From Vicia villosa (Eukaryota; Streptophyta; Magnoliopsida; Fabales; Fabaceae): DNA of 64,000 bases. Where the stretch lies: positions 38,076,766-38,140,765 of the forward strand of contig NC_081185.1 of assembly GCF_029867415.1 (NCBI RefSeq), written 5' to 3'. The translations under genes were made by a program, and so were the position numbers. Shown here one piece after another: positions 12,263 through 23,965 of the stretch. The notes under the pieces were generated by a model. It worked only from the letters and a program-made list of their open reading frames with translations. It made no database searches and was not told the DNA's origin. Position 1 is the first letter of the stretch; every line of letters starts with the position of its first letter.

Positions 12263-13369
12263 GCTCGGTCTTACCTCGAAAGCATACGTCTAGCGAGATT
12301 TAGTTATTTGTATTCTTCATTCTCCCTTAAGTTCGTTAATAACCTTAAATTTGAAATAGAATAGAATAGAAGTGTGCGAGTGAATCGATTCCAAAACCTG
12401 TGTAGTCATCCCATTAGATTTGCTAATCCGAAGGTACAACTTTTATCTTGAGTAACACTTAGCGATCGTAGGGATTGAAATTCTGAGCGTGGCAAAACCT
12501 ATTGATCCTAGGGGTAATCTCCTTTGTAAATCCGTTGACCTTGTTTTACTCCTTAGTTCATGGACATGTAGAAGTAAGGGTAACCTCGAATTTTCCTTGG
12601 GCACATCAAACCTGTCGGGAACGAATTATTAGCGGTGGGTTTTCGTCGTATCGGAACTTCATGAGTTTCCTTTGACTAAACCTCTTTTGCTTTTCCTAAG
12701 GATAGTATCACACCATTCATAACCTTCAGAGTCTGTAGATTGATAGAGGAAACTCGTGACCCTTTTGCCCCTTGGTGTGGAGTTAACACATGTCGCCTTC
12801 CCTCCATCGTAGTTATGCATTTTTATTCAGGATATTGCCCCAGTTGGACTAATCCTTGCCCCAGGTTATCGTAGAGCGTCCTTGTAAGTTTGATATGTTC
12901 TAAGATGAACCCCTTTATGACTAGATACATCTTGAGTGTATCTATGAGGGAACTTCTTTGTTGAACTAATCCATGCTCGATGACAACCTTATTGTATTTA
13001 TAATCCTATTATGACAAGGCATGGACATGCAGCTGGCGTGGTGAAAGACATCCCTTTTTTTAGTAAGACTGAGATCATTCTCAATACTTTATCCTCATTT
13101 CTCTATAGTTGATGATCCTCTTTCTTTGTGAGTCTCGGGAAATCAGCTAGCGCGGAAAGTGTGGATCCGGGCGAAGATGCGAATGTAAATGTATGAATGC
13201 ATGAAAATGCAAATGCACGAGTATGCGAGAGACTCTTTTTTTTATATAACTTCGTGTATGCAATGCAGACGCACGACGTATAATCCTAGGAATAGCCTTA
13301 GAGGCGACATTAGACCCTCGTGAAATCCTTGCAAGATAGATGTTATGACACGCCAATGGAAATCCCTTA

Positions 13370-14200
13370 AATTAGGGAGTATGCAGAAGGTAGCGGCTGG
13401 TGACCGTTCAAGACAGTCACCAAGTCTCATGGCCATCGAGAGGTCGTTCGACATGTACCAATGAAGTTGTCCCTCGTGGGAAGGTTCTCTATGCGGAACA
13501 CAACCTATATAAGGACGATATCGGATGAAGTGAAATCCTTACAGGCTAGGGATGAAAGACGTATAGATTGGAATCCAAACCCTACAAGTTAGAGGGTGGC
13601 GGGAACAAGCATGGAGTGACCGTTCAGGACAGTCACTAGATCTTATAGCCATCGAGAGGCCAATCGAACGCATGCTAATGAAGTTGTCCTTCGGGGAAGA
13701 ACGCGTCGTTGTGAAAACACATGGATGTAAAAGAAAATCCCTACAGGCTAGGGAGTACGTAGGAGTAAGCACGGGGTGACCGTTCAAGACAATCACTGGA
13801 TCTCATGGCCATCGAGAGGCCAATCAATGTGCACTAATAAAGGTGTTCTTCGTGGGAAGGACGCAATTCTAGAAATGGAATCCCTACAGGCTAGGGAGTG
13901 TGTAGATGTAAGCACGAGGTGACCGTTCAAGATAGTCACTAGATCGCATGGCCATCGAGAGGCCAATTGACGTGCGTAAACAAAGATGTCCCTCGTGGGA
14001 AGGACACGTAGTTGTAAAATACAAAAAAGGAAACTCCCTACTGGTTATGGAGTGCGTAGATGCAAGCGTGGAGTGACCGTTCATGACAGTCACTAGGTCT
14101 CATGGCCATCGAGAGGCCAATCAACGTGCATAAATGAAGGTGTCCTTCGTGGGAAGGACATGGTCTTAGAAATAGAGTCCCTGTAGGCCAGGGAACGCGT
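13370..14200. repeat. About 160-bp tandem array with multiple hairpins (element A)
   Basis: About five imperfect units. Each contains TGACCGTTCAAGACAGTCA, GGCCATCGAGAGGCC, TCCTTCGTGGGAAGGA and TCCCTACAGGCTAGGGA, and each of these is an inverted repeat. The same array is at 58,610-59,440 in element B. Short minus-strand ORFs through it are repetitive by-products. Confidence 0.88.
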
Positions 14201-14741
14201 AGGAATACCTGCAAAATCAAGACGCAAGACATTCGCAGTATAAATTGCAACCATATAATAAGCATATAAGCACATAAGCCCTAGGTTCATAGGTTCGACG
14301 TAACGGCTTAGGGTGCCTACCCTTCCCATTGGTATGTTCTAGAAGGTCTCATGGGGTCGTTCGTAGCCGCCGGGACTTTTTGTCTCTTTGGATTTTAGAA
14401 CAACTCATTTATCCATGAGGTTCGAGTTTTAGGGGTAGGTTCCCAGAGAGATCAGCTAAATACCCAGTCCAGCCCTCAACAAGGTCGAGCCTCGTATCAG
14501 ACCTTTTCGAATATTTAACCCACTCTGAGTGGAATTATAATAAGACTCGTAGGCGATGTAATTCCCCTCTGGTCTTAAATATAATTCCCACGCTTAGGAT
14601 TAACAGCAATTATATATAAACCCAACAGTGCAAATTATATAACAATTAAACATTTAATGTAGATATGGCAAATAAACATTTAATGAAAATAAAAAATAAA
14701 TAAATAAATAAAACAAAAATTAAATATTTATTGAAACACAA

Positions 14742-14828
14742 ACCCTGCCCCAAACCCTAAAAGTGGCAAATTTGCCAAACCCTAAAATTCTCCAAAACCT
14801 AAACCATTAACCACAAACCTAAACCCTC
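14742..14828. repeat. Telomere-like AAACCCTA cluster (element A leader)
   Basis: Several CAAACCCTAAA-type boxes sit close to the PBS side of element A. The counterpart in B is 59,982-60,070. Short telomere boxes are known in plant promoters and leaders. Confidence 0.5.
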
Positions 14829-14866
14829 TCAAGCCTTAGGAGCATAATAATTCACCTATAGTGTAT

Positions 14867-16288
14867 TGATCAGTGGTTTTCACACGTATTTTTACCGTTG
14901 TTTTTAGTGATCTTTAAGTTATTTTATTTAGAGTTTTATTTCGTTATTCGTCATTTTATGCTTTGGTTGTGTGTTATAGTGTTTGTAGGCTCAGGTAAAT
15001 GAAATGGGAGAAATCGAGGCGGAAAAGTGAAAAATTGAAGAAAACTGAATAAACTGGCAAAACGCGTTCCCAGACGCGTGTGGAAGAAGAAAAATGCAAT
15101 CACCTGCCAAAACGCGTCCCCACACGCGTTTGGAATGAAAAGTGCCACCTGCTGCCCAGACGCGTCCCGTTTGCCCAAACGTGTTCCCACACGCGTCCCA
15201 GGATGTTCATGCATGCCACACGCGTCCCCACACGCGTCCCACTGGCCCAGGCGCGTTCCGGGACGCGTCCCAGGAGAAAGAAATACAAAGGAAAAATGCC
15301 TGTCTGCCCAAACGCGTCCCCACACGCGTCCCGTCTGCCCAAACGCCTCCCGGGACGCGTCCCACTGTCCCAAACGCGTCCCCACACGCGTGTGCACTTA
15401 CTGTCATGGGCCTTTTGGTCTGAAAAGCCCAGAAACGCTGGAATAAAAGGACGAAAACACGTTGGGACAAGGGTTCGACGAATTTGGGAGCGAAAATACA
15501 CTGTAGAAGGCTGGAGAACTCAGATTTGATGCAAGGATTGAAGAATTCTATGAGCTTTTGCCATTGAAGATTGGATTTCCTTCATTTATCTGTAATGTCT
15601 ACAATTTACACTATGGTTTTTGTTATTATTATGAGGAGCTAAACCCCCCATTGCTAGGGGGTGACCCTGATTATGATTGTGATGAATTTGAGCAATTGAT
15701 GCAATAACTATTTTACTTTTCATATTTGTTAATTTGTTCTTCATCTGTTAATAATGCTTTATCCGTCAGAAAAACGGATTATGAATATGAATGAATAGTG
15801 TAGCTGGACGGCATATTATTTGTGGACACGATTAAGAGCATATAATATTTATATCACCTAGGACTAGGGATATCATATTGTAGCCGGATATTCTTGTTAT
15901 TGGAATGCTTGATCATAACCGTAATTATCTATGGACATAGTAATTAGGTTGTGAGGTCAAAGATCTCTTCACTAAGGCCTTAGGATTAGATACTCTAAAG
16001 AACCGGTAATTAACTATGAAAAGTATGTTGTTGTATTGAGACAGAAAATTCGTTGCATGAAGAATCATTCACCATCCCTAGCAATCTACTCATCCCTGTC
16101 ATCGTTCAATATTTTATTTGCTTATTTTTATTACAAAATATATCAAACCAACCAAAACCCCTATTACTTTTTGTTTAATTGAAATTGCTTGAAACTTTGT
16201 ATCGTCAAGCGATCCTTGAGATTCGATACTTGGGATTTTCCCATTACTACTACATAGGCAAAATAGTACACTTGCTATTTTCCTATCA
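14867..16288 (+). repeat. 5' LTR of the Athila-like element
   Basis: 1,422 bp with TG...CA termini. It includes an ACGCGT-rich, CpG-dense block at 15,062-15,395. Its partner is 31,922-33,356, longer by exactly a 12-bp and a 1-bp indel. Confidence 0.93.
15062..15395. repeat. ACGCGT-rich CpG block in 5' LTR
   Basis: About 14 exact ACGCGT sites plus several one-base variants, in phrases such as AAACGCGTCCCCACACGCGT. ACGCGT fits the plant CGCG box (VCGCGB) bound by CAMTA factors. Several overlapping ORFs on both strands arise only because the block lacks stops. Confidence 0.8.
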
Positions 16289-16294
16289 AGTTTT

Positions 16295-16312
16295 TGGCGC
16301 CGTTGTCGGGGA
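16295..16312 (+). other. Primer-binding site, tRNA-Asp type
   Basis: TGGCGCCGTTGTCGGGGA starts 6 nt after the 5' LTR. It is complementary to the 3' end of plant tRNA-Asp (expected TGGCGCCGTTGCCGGGGA) with one mismatch. Athila-lineage elements use this primer. Confidence 0.85.
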
Positions 16313-16430
16313 CTACCGAAGATTATAGAGTTCTAGATTTATTTCAATTAGAATTTTGTTGCTCTGCGACTAAAATTTTATTTTCTTCACTATTTATTTT
16401 TCCTAATTCTCATATTTATCTAATTTGTGT

Positions 16431-18893
16431 ATGCGAGGTAAGGCCTCAGCTGAATTTCTTTTTGACGCAGAAATTGAAAGAACTTTGCACGCAAGGCGTA
16501 GACAAGCTCGGTTGGCTAATCTGGAACCTGAAGAGGAAATTGTATCAGTTCATTCCGATTCAGAGTCTGAAAGTGAAGAAGAAACCATGGGTGAAAATCC
16601 TCCTCCTCCTGAGAGGCTCCTTGGTGACTACGGTGTTGCAAACAACCCGGGAGGAAGACTCACAATTGTCAACCAACCGGTAAATGCGGAAAATTTTCAA
16701 TTGCATCCGAGCACAATAAATCAGCTGGAAAGAAAACCTTTCACTGGAAAGGTTAATGAAGATGCAAACAAGCACCTACAGAGATTTCTGACCATGAGCA
16801 CTACTCTAAAAATTGAAGGGCATACAGAAGAAGCGAAGAAGCTGAGAATGTTCCCGTTCACATTAGCCGAAGAAGCAGAAGAGTGGTTCTATTCTCTCCC
16901 AGCAGGCAGTATCACATCATGGGAAGAGATGGAGAAGGCTTTCTTGAATGAGTATTTCCCCGCCTCGGTATTTATAAGAAAGAGGTATGACATTTTGAAC
17001 TTCAAGCAGAAGGAGGGTGAGCCCTTAGGAGATGCTTACAAAAGATTCAAAAGAATTCTCGTAGCATGTCCCACTCATAATATGGACAAGACTGAACAGA
17101 TGCAAGTATTTGTTAATGGACTCAGAATGAAAACAAAGCAGTTGATTGATACAGCAGCTGGAGGCTCAACAAATTTCACAACAGCCTCCGGCATCACAAA
17201 AATCATTGAAGCAATAGCTGCAAATGAGCATTTGGAGTTGTATGATAGGTGTGCTAGCAAACCAGAAGGAATCATTGATCTTAAGCTGGAAACCTCAAAA
17301 ATCCGGGTTGAAGATGCGATAGCTGCAGAGGTAGAAAAGAGATTAAAGGCTATGAATATAGGTACTCAACAGGTTTCTCAAATCCAACAAGCTCAACCTG
17401 TGATCTGTGAAATTTGTAATGGCCCTCACCAAACTGTGTGTTGTGTTGCAACTCCCAAGCAAATTGAAGAAATCAAATTCTTGAGGCAAAATAATCCATA
17501 TTCTAACACCTATAATCCTGGGTGGAAGAATCATCCAAACTTCGCTTGGAAAGATCAACAACAACAACAACAAGGTCCTCAGAAGGCGGAGTGGGAAGTA
17601 GCTATCGAGAGATTGGCTGGACAATGCTCTCAGTTTCAAGAAGAGACAAGAAATAACCATAGGAACACCACAGCTTCAATCAAAAATTTAGAAGTTCAGG
17701 TGGGTCAAATAGCACAGCATCTCACTCTACAGGCACAAGGTAACTTTCTGAGCGCAACTGTGAAAAATCCGAAAGATCAAGAGAAGATTAATGCTGTTAC
17801 AACAAGGAGTAAAAAGGTTTTAGAATCGGAAAAAGAAAAAGAGGAAATAGATGACCCTATGGTAATAGAGGTGGATTTGGAAATAAGAGAGAATCCGAAA
17901 GAGCCAGAAGTTGTGATACCACCGGTTAAACCAGTTGAAGAAAAAATTAAGGAAGATGTTGAACCGGTGATCAAACTACCTTTCCCTTCCAGAGTGACAA
18001 AGAAGAATTCAAAAGAGAAAGACTTTAAGAAGTTTACTGCATTGTTCAAAAGGCTAGAGGTGAATTTACCCTTCTTCGAAGCACTTGAGCACATGCCATT
18101 GTATAAGAAATTTCTGAAGGAGGTAATGACAAAGAAGAGATCAGTGGAAGGAGAATCAAAACTTGCAACTGAGAAGTGTGGAATAGTCTCGTTAGCAAGA
18201 AAGATCCCAATAAAGAGGAAAGACCCTGGAGCGGTGGCGATACCATGCACTATCAATAATATAACATTTAAAAAGGTACTCCTCGATTCTGGTTCTAGTG
18301 TTAGTTTAATGCCTCTGTCCATTTTCAAAAAGCTTGAATTGGAAAAGATTAGTGAGAGTAAGACACAGTTAAGGTTTGCTGATCACACCATTAAGAAATC
18401 ATATGGGGTAGCTGAAGATGTACTAGTGGAAGTTGATAAGTTTGTATTCCCTGTTGACTTCCCTATCATGGACATTCCGGAAGACGAAGAAACTCCTATC
18501 CTTCTTGGGAGGCCATTTTTGTCGACAGGCCGCTGCAACCTCGACATTGAAAAAGGGACACTAACGCTGAGATCTTTTGATGAAGAAGTAACCTTGAAGA
18601 TGTTAGGAGTTAGGAAAAATAGGGTGGTTGTAAATGATCAAACTTCTAGTGGTATGACAGAAAGTGATGAAAAAGACAAGAAGCCTAAACATCTCCAAGA
18701 AAAAGTTTCAAGCATAGCATCTCGGGTTGAAACAACTCATAAAGCTATCAAAAGTCCGAAGAAGGCTAAGAAAGTCAAGAAGAATGTGGGAAGTGAATTG
18801 AAGAGAAAAGTTGTCCATGCCTTTCATCTTCATGAGTTCTTTGTTGCGGAGGTGAAAAGCAACCAGGTGTGGAATAGAAAATACCCTCCATAA
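16431..18893 (+). CDS. Gag-protease polyprotein of Athila-like retrotransposon, lacking pol
   Basis: An 820-codon intact ORF from ATG at 16,431; the frame is open slightly upstream but has no earlier ATG. In order: an acidic N-terminus; a Ty3/gypsy capsid (gag) domain around residues 100-240 with the FPFTLAEEAEEWFYSLP and FKQKEGEPLGDAYKRFKR segments typical of the Athila/Diaspora lineages; a short CCHC-like knuckle at 326-338 (CEICNGPHQTVCC); the lineage marker NPYSNTYNPGWKNHPNF and a Gln run; and a retroviral-type aspartic protease with the LLDSGSS active site (D619) and ILLGRPFL (690-697). A lysine-rich tail follows, then a stop. No reverse transcriptase or integrase follows, so the protein could assemble particles and process itself, but reverse transcription and integration must come from another element. 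It is intact despite about 1.6% LTR divergence. Confidence 0.92.
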   Translation: MRGKASAEFLFDAEIERTLHARRRQARLANLEPEEEIVSVHSDSESESEEETMGENPPPPERLLGDYGVANNPGGRLTIVNQPVNAENFQLHPSTINQLERKPFTGKVNEDANKHLQRFLTMSTTLKIEGHTEEAKKLRMFPFTLAEEAEEWFYSLPAGSITSWEEMEKAFLNEYFPASVFIRKRYDILNFKQKEGEPLGDAYKRFKRILVACPTHNMDKTEQMQVFVNGLRMKTKQLIDTAAGGSTNFTTASGITKIIEAIAANEHLELYDRCASKPEGIIDLKLETSKIRVEDAIAAEVEKRLKAMNIGTQQVSQIQQAQPVICEICNGPHQTVCCVATPKQIEEIKFLRQNNPYSNTYNPGWKNHPNFAWKDQQQQQQGPQKAEWEVAIERLAGQCSQFQEETRNNHRNTTASIKNLEVQVGQIAQHLTLQAQGNFLSATVKNPKDQEKINAVTTRSKKVLESEKEKEEIDDPMVIEVDLEIRENPKEPEVVIPPVKPVEEKIKEDVEPVIKLPFPSRVTKKNSKEKDFKKFTALFKRLEVNLPFFEALEHMPLYKKFLKEVMTKKRSVEGESKLATEKCGIVSLARKIPIKRKDPGAVAIPCTINNITFKKVLLDSGSSVSLMPLSIFKKLELEKISESKTQLRFADHTIKKSYGVAEDVLVEVDKFVFPVDFPIMDIPEDEETPILLGRPFLSTGRCNLDIEKGTLTLRSFDEEVTLKMLGVRKNRVVVNDQTSSGMTESDEKDKKPKHLQEKVSSIASRVETTHKAIKSPKKAKKVKKNVGSELKRKVVHAFHLHEFFVAEVKSNQVWNRKYPP

Positions 18894-19803
18894 TAAAGGG
18901 TAATGGACCGTCGAGCCATGCGACGTTAAACGAAGCGCTTCGTGGGAGGCAACCCACAGTTTTAATAATTAATTTCTCTGTTTGTTTGTTTTATTTTCAG
19001 GAAATAAGAGGGGCATTTCAAGTGGAGGCTATGGAGTGCATGACCCTCTGTGAGTCACCCCTCTCGGACTTGTTCTAAAACATTGAGGTCAATGTTTCGT
19101 TCAAGTTTGGGGGAGGTTTTACTCTTTGCATTTTAATTTATATTGCTGCTATAATATGTGTAAGACCTACAGAATCATATTTGTACCAAATTTTGACCAA
19201 AATTTTTATTTTTGAAGAGTTTTGATCTTAAAAAGTGATCGGGAAGAGTATATAGAGATGAAGGGAGGATTGTTTGAGGACAGGAAGTTCGGAATAATGT
19301 GACAAGAAGAGGTTTGTTTAAACACCCTTGGTTCCCTAAAAGAAATATGAGTCCAACGTGTAGATTTGCATCATAGTACTTGTATCCTGAGAAGTACTCC
19401 TCGAGTAGTTTATTGATACAGTCGGGCATAAGTCAGATTCACGTGCATGATGACTAGTTGAGAAAAAATATATAAGTTGGCACCAGATGATGAAAAGGCG
19501 GTAAAAGGAAGCCGGCTCGCTAAGTTGGATAACCCTCACCCGGTTATTCAGCCCAAAGGAGGTTGATCCCCAAACGTCGTCCAAAAGGACAATATATAAC
19601 TGCAAAGTTTGAAAATTTCATCGGTAATAAAAAGGTAGCAAATGCTGCTCGTTTGGTGTCAGGAAAAAAAATAAAAAGCCTTGATTTGTTTCATGCATGT
19701 GATGATTATTATAAGAAATACAGTGCCTTAATGTGATTGTCCGAATGAAAGAGGAGAAAAATCGGAAAGAGACTTAAGTGCAAAGCATAGTTGGAGAGGT
19801 ATC
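18894..19803 (+). other. 3' untranslated region of the Athila-like element, part 1
   Basis: Non-coding. It starts with the GGGAGGCAACCCA and ACATTGAGGTCAATG...AAGTTTGGGGGAGG motifs (18,941-19,118). In full-length Athila/Tat elements I know these from just after integrase, so the deleted pol probably lay between the protease and this point. It is interrupted by the nested element at 19,804 and resumes at 31,739. Confidence 0.65.
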
Positions 19804-19948
19804 TGTAGCGGCGGAAAAATTTTGTTTTTAAGTCATTGGTTAACTTAAGTCGTTAAAAGCAAGAGTCGCCACCGAACTTTTTTATTCCAAAATAGGAAAG
19901 GAAAAAACTCGAAAAAACCACAAAGAAATCTGGATACGGGGGTTGGTT

Positions 19949-19980
19949 ATGCAAAGGGAAGGTGTTAGCACCCCTCACAT
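19949..19980 (-). other. Conserved LTR hairpin, nested element 3' LTR
   Basis: Sense stem ATGTGAGGGG / CCCTTTGCAT pairs over all 10 positions, three of them G-U, around the 12-nt loop TGCTAACACCTT. The same hairpin is at 28,639-28,670. Confidence 0.7.
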
Positions 19981-21854
19981 CTGTGGTACTCCACAGGAAC
20001 CTTTTGAAAATCTGTGTTTATGTTAAAACCATTTTTGTTTGCTAAAAGAAATGAGAAAAGAAATATATATACAAAAGAAAAAGGTTATTTACAAAAGTTT
20101 GCTCGGCAAGACATGACATCTTGTGCCTACATACCTCCTCAGTGCAATGGAGAAGTCAGAGCATTTGTAGTTCTGCTCAAAAGTTTTGAAAAAAAGGTTT
20201 TATTGAAAACAAGTTTTAAAGGGAAAAGAGTGCAAGTGCACGAAAGATTTTAAAGAAGATCACTCGACAAAAGTCAAGGTTTTTTATTATGAAAAGAGTT
20301 TTGAAAACAGGTCGATGGCGGTGCGCAAGGCACTCGACTTACAAAGAGTTGGTTGGGAGCTTGGTATATGGACCAAGTAATGCGGGGGTGAACATTTTAT
20401 TTAAAAAGATGGAAGAAGTAAATAAAAACATACAAGCTCATACGGGTAAAATCCATACAAACAAGCATACAAGTTCAAGCATAAAGGGATGAACATGAAA
20501 GAGGTAAAATAAGAGTGTACGTGCACTAGTCAAAGACTAGCCTCTAAACGTGCAAGCGTGCATGTGTAAGTACGGTTGATGGCGATGCGTGAAGTGCGAT
20601 CGACTTATGGTAGAAAACGGCTAAGATCCTAATTTTATTTTGAAAAACGGTTAAAAGCATGCAAGCAATAATAAAATAAAGCGATAAGGGAAAGCGATAA
20701 AATTATTACAAGGCCTCGGGATGGGGGATTACAAACTTAAACGAATGGGGATGAAAATTAACTACTAATTATTACAACCCAATCGAAATATTAAACCGGA
20801 AAATAAAAGGATAATATGTACAAAAATTAGAATGAATTATAAATGTCCACAAGATAGTCCAATAGTTCAATGATAATAATACCTCACAAAAGTCAAGAAA
20901 AATGTTAGCAACGGATATATATAATGATGCATGAATAAGTGACAAAAATATACTAACAAATATTAATCAAAATCAACTAAGGAGAGTATAAAAATAAGCA
21001 TATTAAAATCTAAAAGGAAATTAAAATAGATAAACATATTTTTGGCATTTTTAACATGAGAAAAATTAATAAATCTAACACATATTTTTTGTATTTTTAA
21101 CATTAAACTAAAAGTAAAAGAGACAAATATTTAAACAAATTATAAAAAAAGCATAAACATGTAAATGGGCTAAGAACTAAGCAAATATGGGGGTGCAGAG
21201 AGAAAGTGGGGCGTTGGCCCACGTTTGGGGGCCCAAAATCATTTAACAAACAGCCTCAGGGGGTGTAGTTGTCTGCGGTAGTGTGTGTAGTAAACAGAGA
21301 TTCGGATTGGGCTTATAGATTAAAGCAAAAGAAAGGCCCGAATTAAGATGTAACAAAAAAAACCCTAAGTGGAAATTAGAGGGTACCCGCCTCCCTCTCT
21401 CAAATCGGTCCTCTCTCTCTGATCCTCACGCTCATGTACTCTGTTTCTCTCTGTTCCTATTCTATCATCCCTGCTTACTTTCTAATCTCTCTCACAACAA
21501 AACATAAACTCTCAGCATCTCCATTTTCAAATACCAGCAATACACAAACAATAGCTAACAGAGCATCAAATATAAACACAAATCAAGCAATGTCAACAAT
21601 CATTTCAAGGAATTACCAAGCAACAACAACAAATTCCATCAGAAACACACAATCAACGGTAACTCGAAGGTAGAGAGCTTAGGATTACCGAATCGGAAGC
21701 TTGAAGGATGCGTCGAGTTGTTGTTGTAGATGCGGTCTACTTCGATCCAACGTTGTTCCGATCTGAAATGTTCAGGGATCTTGAATCGAGTTGGCAACGA
21801 TGATGATATTGTTGTTCTTCGCTTCGGTTTGTTTGGAAGCCTGCGGAATCGGTA

Positions 21855-21860
21855 ATGAGC

Positions 21861-21900
<40 letters not shown>

Positions 21901-21901
21901 T
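21855..21901. repeat. GAT trinucleotide microsatellite
   Basis: About 15 GAT/ATG units inside the nested element's LTR. The copy in the other LTR (30,545-30,591) has the same length, in keeping with the very recent insertion. Confidence 0.9.
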
Positions 21902-22341
21902 TGTCGTCTGTGTTTCTGATGGAGGTTCGGCGTGGTGACCTTCGAATCGTGCTTGTTGATGAAAGCTGATGATATGACGCTGTTGGTTCCGGAAAAAGGT
22001 TTGATGAAGCTTGTTGGAAGCTTTTGAAGGTTATGTTTATGCGACGAGTTTGGATTTGGTTTCGGTTCAGAAGGTAAGCTGATGAGGTGTCGTTGATGTT
22101 TGAAGTTGATGATTCAGGTCCGGTTGTTGAAGGTGGATTAAGGTAAGTTTATGGTGAGTGTGCATTATGGAGTAGCAGATTTTATGGTGTGGTTATGAAG
22201 GTGTAGTGTAGAGTTTGTGAAGGTTTTTGTATAGAAGGTGGTTTTGCAGGTTATGGAAATTGCTTGGAGGAAGATTCTGAGTTAATTTTGGCAGAGTTTC
22301 TTTGCTCCTTTCTTCCTCCCCTTCTTTGTATCTGAGCGTGT

Positions 22342-22352
22342 CATTATATAGC
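22342..22352 (-). promoter_or_regulatory. TATA box of nested element (3' LTR copy)
   Basis: Minus-strand GCTATATAATG. The 5' LTR copy at 31,032-31,042 would drive the element's transcript. Confidence 0.45.
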
Positions 22353-23043
22353 AAATGGAGAGTGAGGGTATGATGGGAAATTGAGAGGATTAGGGAATCA
22401 AGTTTGTTAGAATTGGATGAACAAAATGCTGATTTTGTGGGATCTCTTGTGCTATCCGCGTGAGAATTTTTGTGAGCTGGGCAGAAGTTTGTTATTCTTT
22501 TGTCTGTAGTGTGATTCTAGAAGAGTGGGGTCATGAAAAGTGTGAGAATTTGGAATTTCTTTCTTCCCATGGTGCAAATCGTGACAACATTTGTGAATGG
22601 TCCCACAAATTGGAATTTGGCTCACCATCTTGGACTTTGAATCACATATGGGCCTTTGGTGAATGAGCTTGAACAAACAAATTATTTGGGCCCTCAACTC
22701 TTCAATCCCTTAATTGAATTGGACCTATAAAAAAACAATAAAACAAGAAACAAGTGATAACATATGATAAAATTGATTTATTAATTTTAATTATAAACTC
22801 AACTTAAATCTAAATTGAATTTAAAAATAAAATTATAAAATCTAAATAAAAAACAAAAATGCTATTAATTCTAAAATGATGTATGAAATGAATGTATTTA
22901 TATTTTTCTTCAATTTTGAATGAGAATGATGCAAATGAGCATATAAGACGCTACATATATATTTTTGAATTTTTTAGATGAAATAAGAATACTAAATGTA
23001 AATGATGCAAATGAAAAGTCGGGGCAAAATTTAGGGTACAACA

Positions 23044-23055
23044 GCTGCCCCTATT
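23044..23055 (-). other. Polypurine tract of nested element
   Basis: Minus-strand AATAGGGGCAGC directly before the LTR start TGTTG. Confidence 0.8.
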
Positions 23056-23394
23056 TAATTATCTTTAACCAGGTAACTTGAATGACTCAGTCATCAAGAT
23101 ATCGGTGGCAGAAGGTAATTAAATACTTAAAAAACCTGAATTTTGCCCCTTGATGCAATGATATGTTATGCCATGAATGCAGGGAGTTTTTTTTTGTTTT
23201 TTGTATGATGTGAGACGGACTCGAATCTCTGTGGAGAATATAGCGCCACGAGAGACAAACTGTTGATGAAGAAATTTGGAAAAGGGAGCAAGAACTCCGC
23301 ATGGGAATACACAAAAAGAATGAGTAATAAACTCGAATGAAAGAAACAGCTGGGGAAAAGGTATGCGTCAACCAGGAATAAAACTGGACTTCAA

Positions 23395-23965
23395 AGGATC
23401 ACGATATTCAGGAATAGCATTGAATAAAGTGAAGATCACAACATCCAAGAGTAGCATTAAATGAAATGAGAAAATGATATCAGGGAATGGCACTGAAAGA
23501 AGTAAAAGGGAATCACAACATTCAGGAATGGCACTAAATGAGGTGAGAAAATCACGATATCCAGGAATGGCACTGAATAAAGTGAGAAATATCTTTCAGG
23601 AATGGCACTAAAAGAAAGAAGAATCACAACATTCAGGAATGGCACTGAAGGTTGAGGTAAGAAATCACAATATCCAGGAACGGCACTAAATAAAGTGAGA
23701 AATATCTTTCAGGAATGGCACTAAAAGAAAGAAGAATCACAACATTCAGGAATGGCACTGAAGGTTGAGGTAAGAAATCACAATATCCAGGAACGGCACT
23801 GAATAAAGTGAGAAATATCTTTCAGGAATGGCACTAAAAGAAAGAAGAAACACAACACTCAGGAATGGCACTGAAGGTTGAGGTAAGAAATCACAATATC
23901 CAGGAACGACACTGAATAAAGTGAGAAATATCTTTCAGGGATGGCACTGAAAGAAAGGGAAAAGA
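23395..23965. repeat. Tandem array in 3' region of nested element
   Basis: Subunits of about 40 bp built on CAGGAATGGCACTGAA variants, arranged in units of about 115 bp repeated roughly four times between about 23,640 and 23,940. The core TTCAG-GAATGGCA-CTGAA is an inverted repeat whose arms vary together (for example CTAG...CTAG at about 23,970). Confidence 0.85.

Larger units (their letters stand above)
11280..14866 (-). mobile_element. Ogre-like element A, segment 2 (internal region)
   Basis: Matches element B 56,494-60,107 closely throughout. On the minus strand this is the 5' portion of the internal region, between the PBS (33,363-33,380, beyond the Athila-like insertion) and the 3' arrays. 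I find no gag, protease, reverse transcriptase or integrase in any frame, so element A is non-coding. It holds a 65-bp block conserved among four elements (12,199-12,262), a large tandem array (13,370-14,200) and a telomere-like AAACCCTA cluster (14,742-14,828). Confidence 0.8.
19804..23043 (-). repeat. 3' LTR of the nested element
   Basis: On the minus strand begins TGTTGTACCCTAAATTTTGC and ends CCGCCGCTACA. Contains the hairpin (19,949-19,980), PBS-like decamer (19,862-19,871), TATA (about 22,347) and a GAT/ATG trinucleotide run (about 21,855-21,901). Small ORFs inside it are mirrored exactly in the other LTR and show no protein-like features. Confidence 0.95.

Noticed and set aside
15078..15529. 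Overlapping ORFs of 90-150 codons on both strands (also 32,100-32,596)
   Set aside because: They come from the ACGCGT-rich, stop-poor block in the Athila-like LTRs. The frames differ between LTR copies because of the 12-bp indel and match no protein family I know.
20014..20492. Paired ORFs of 79 and 67 codons repeated at 28,704-29,182
   Set aside because: They repeat only because they lie in the two identical LTRs of the nested element. Low-complexity composition and no domain.
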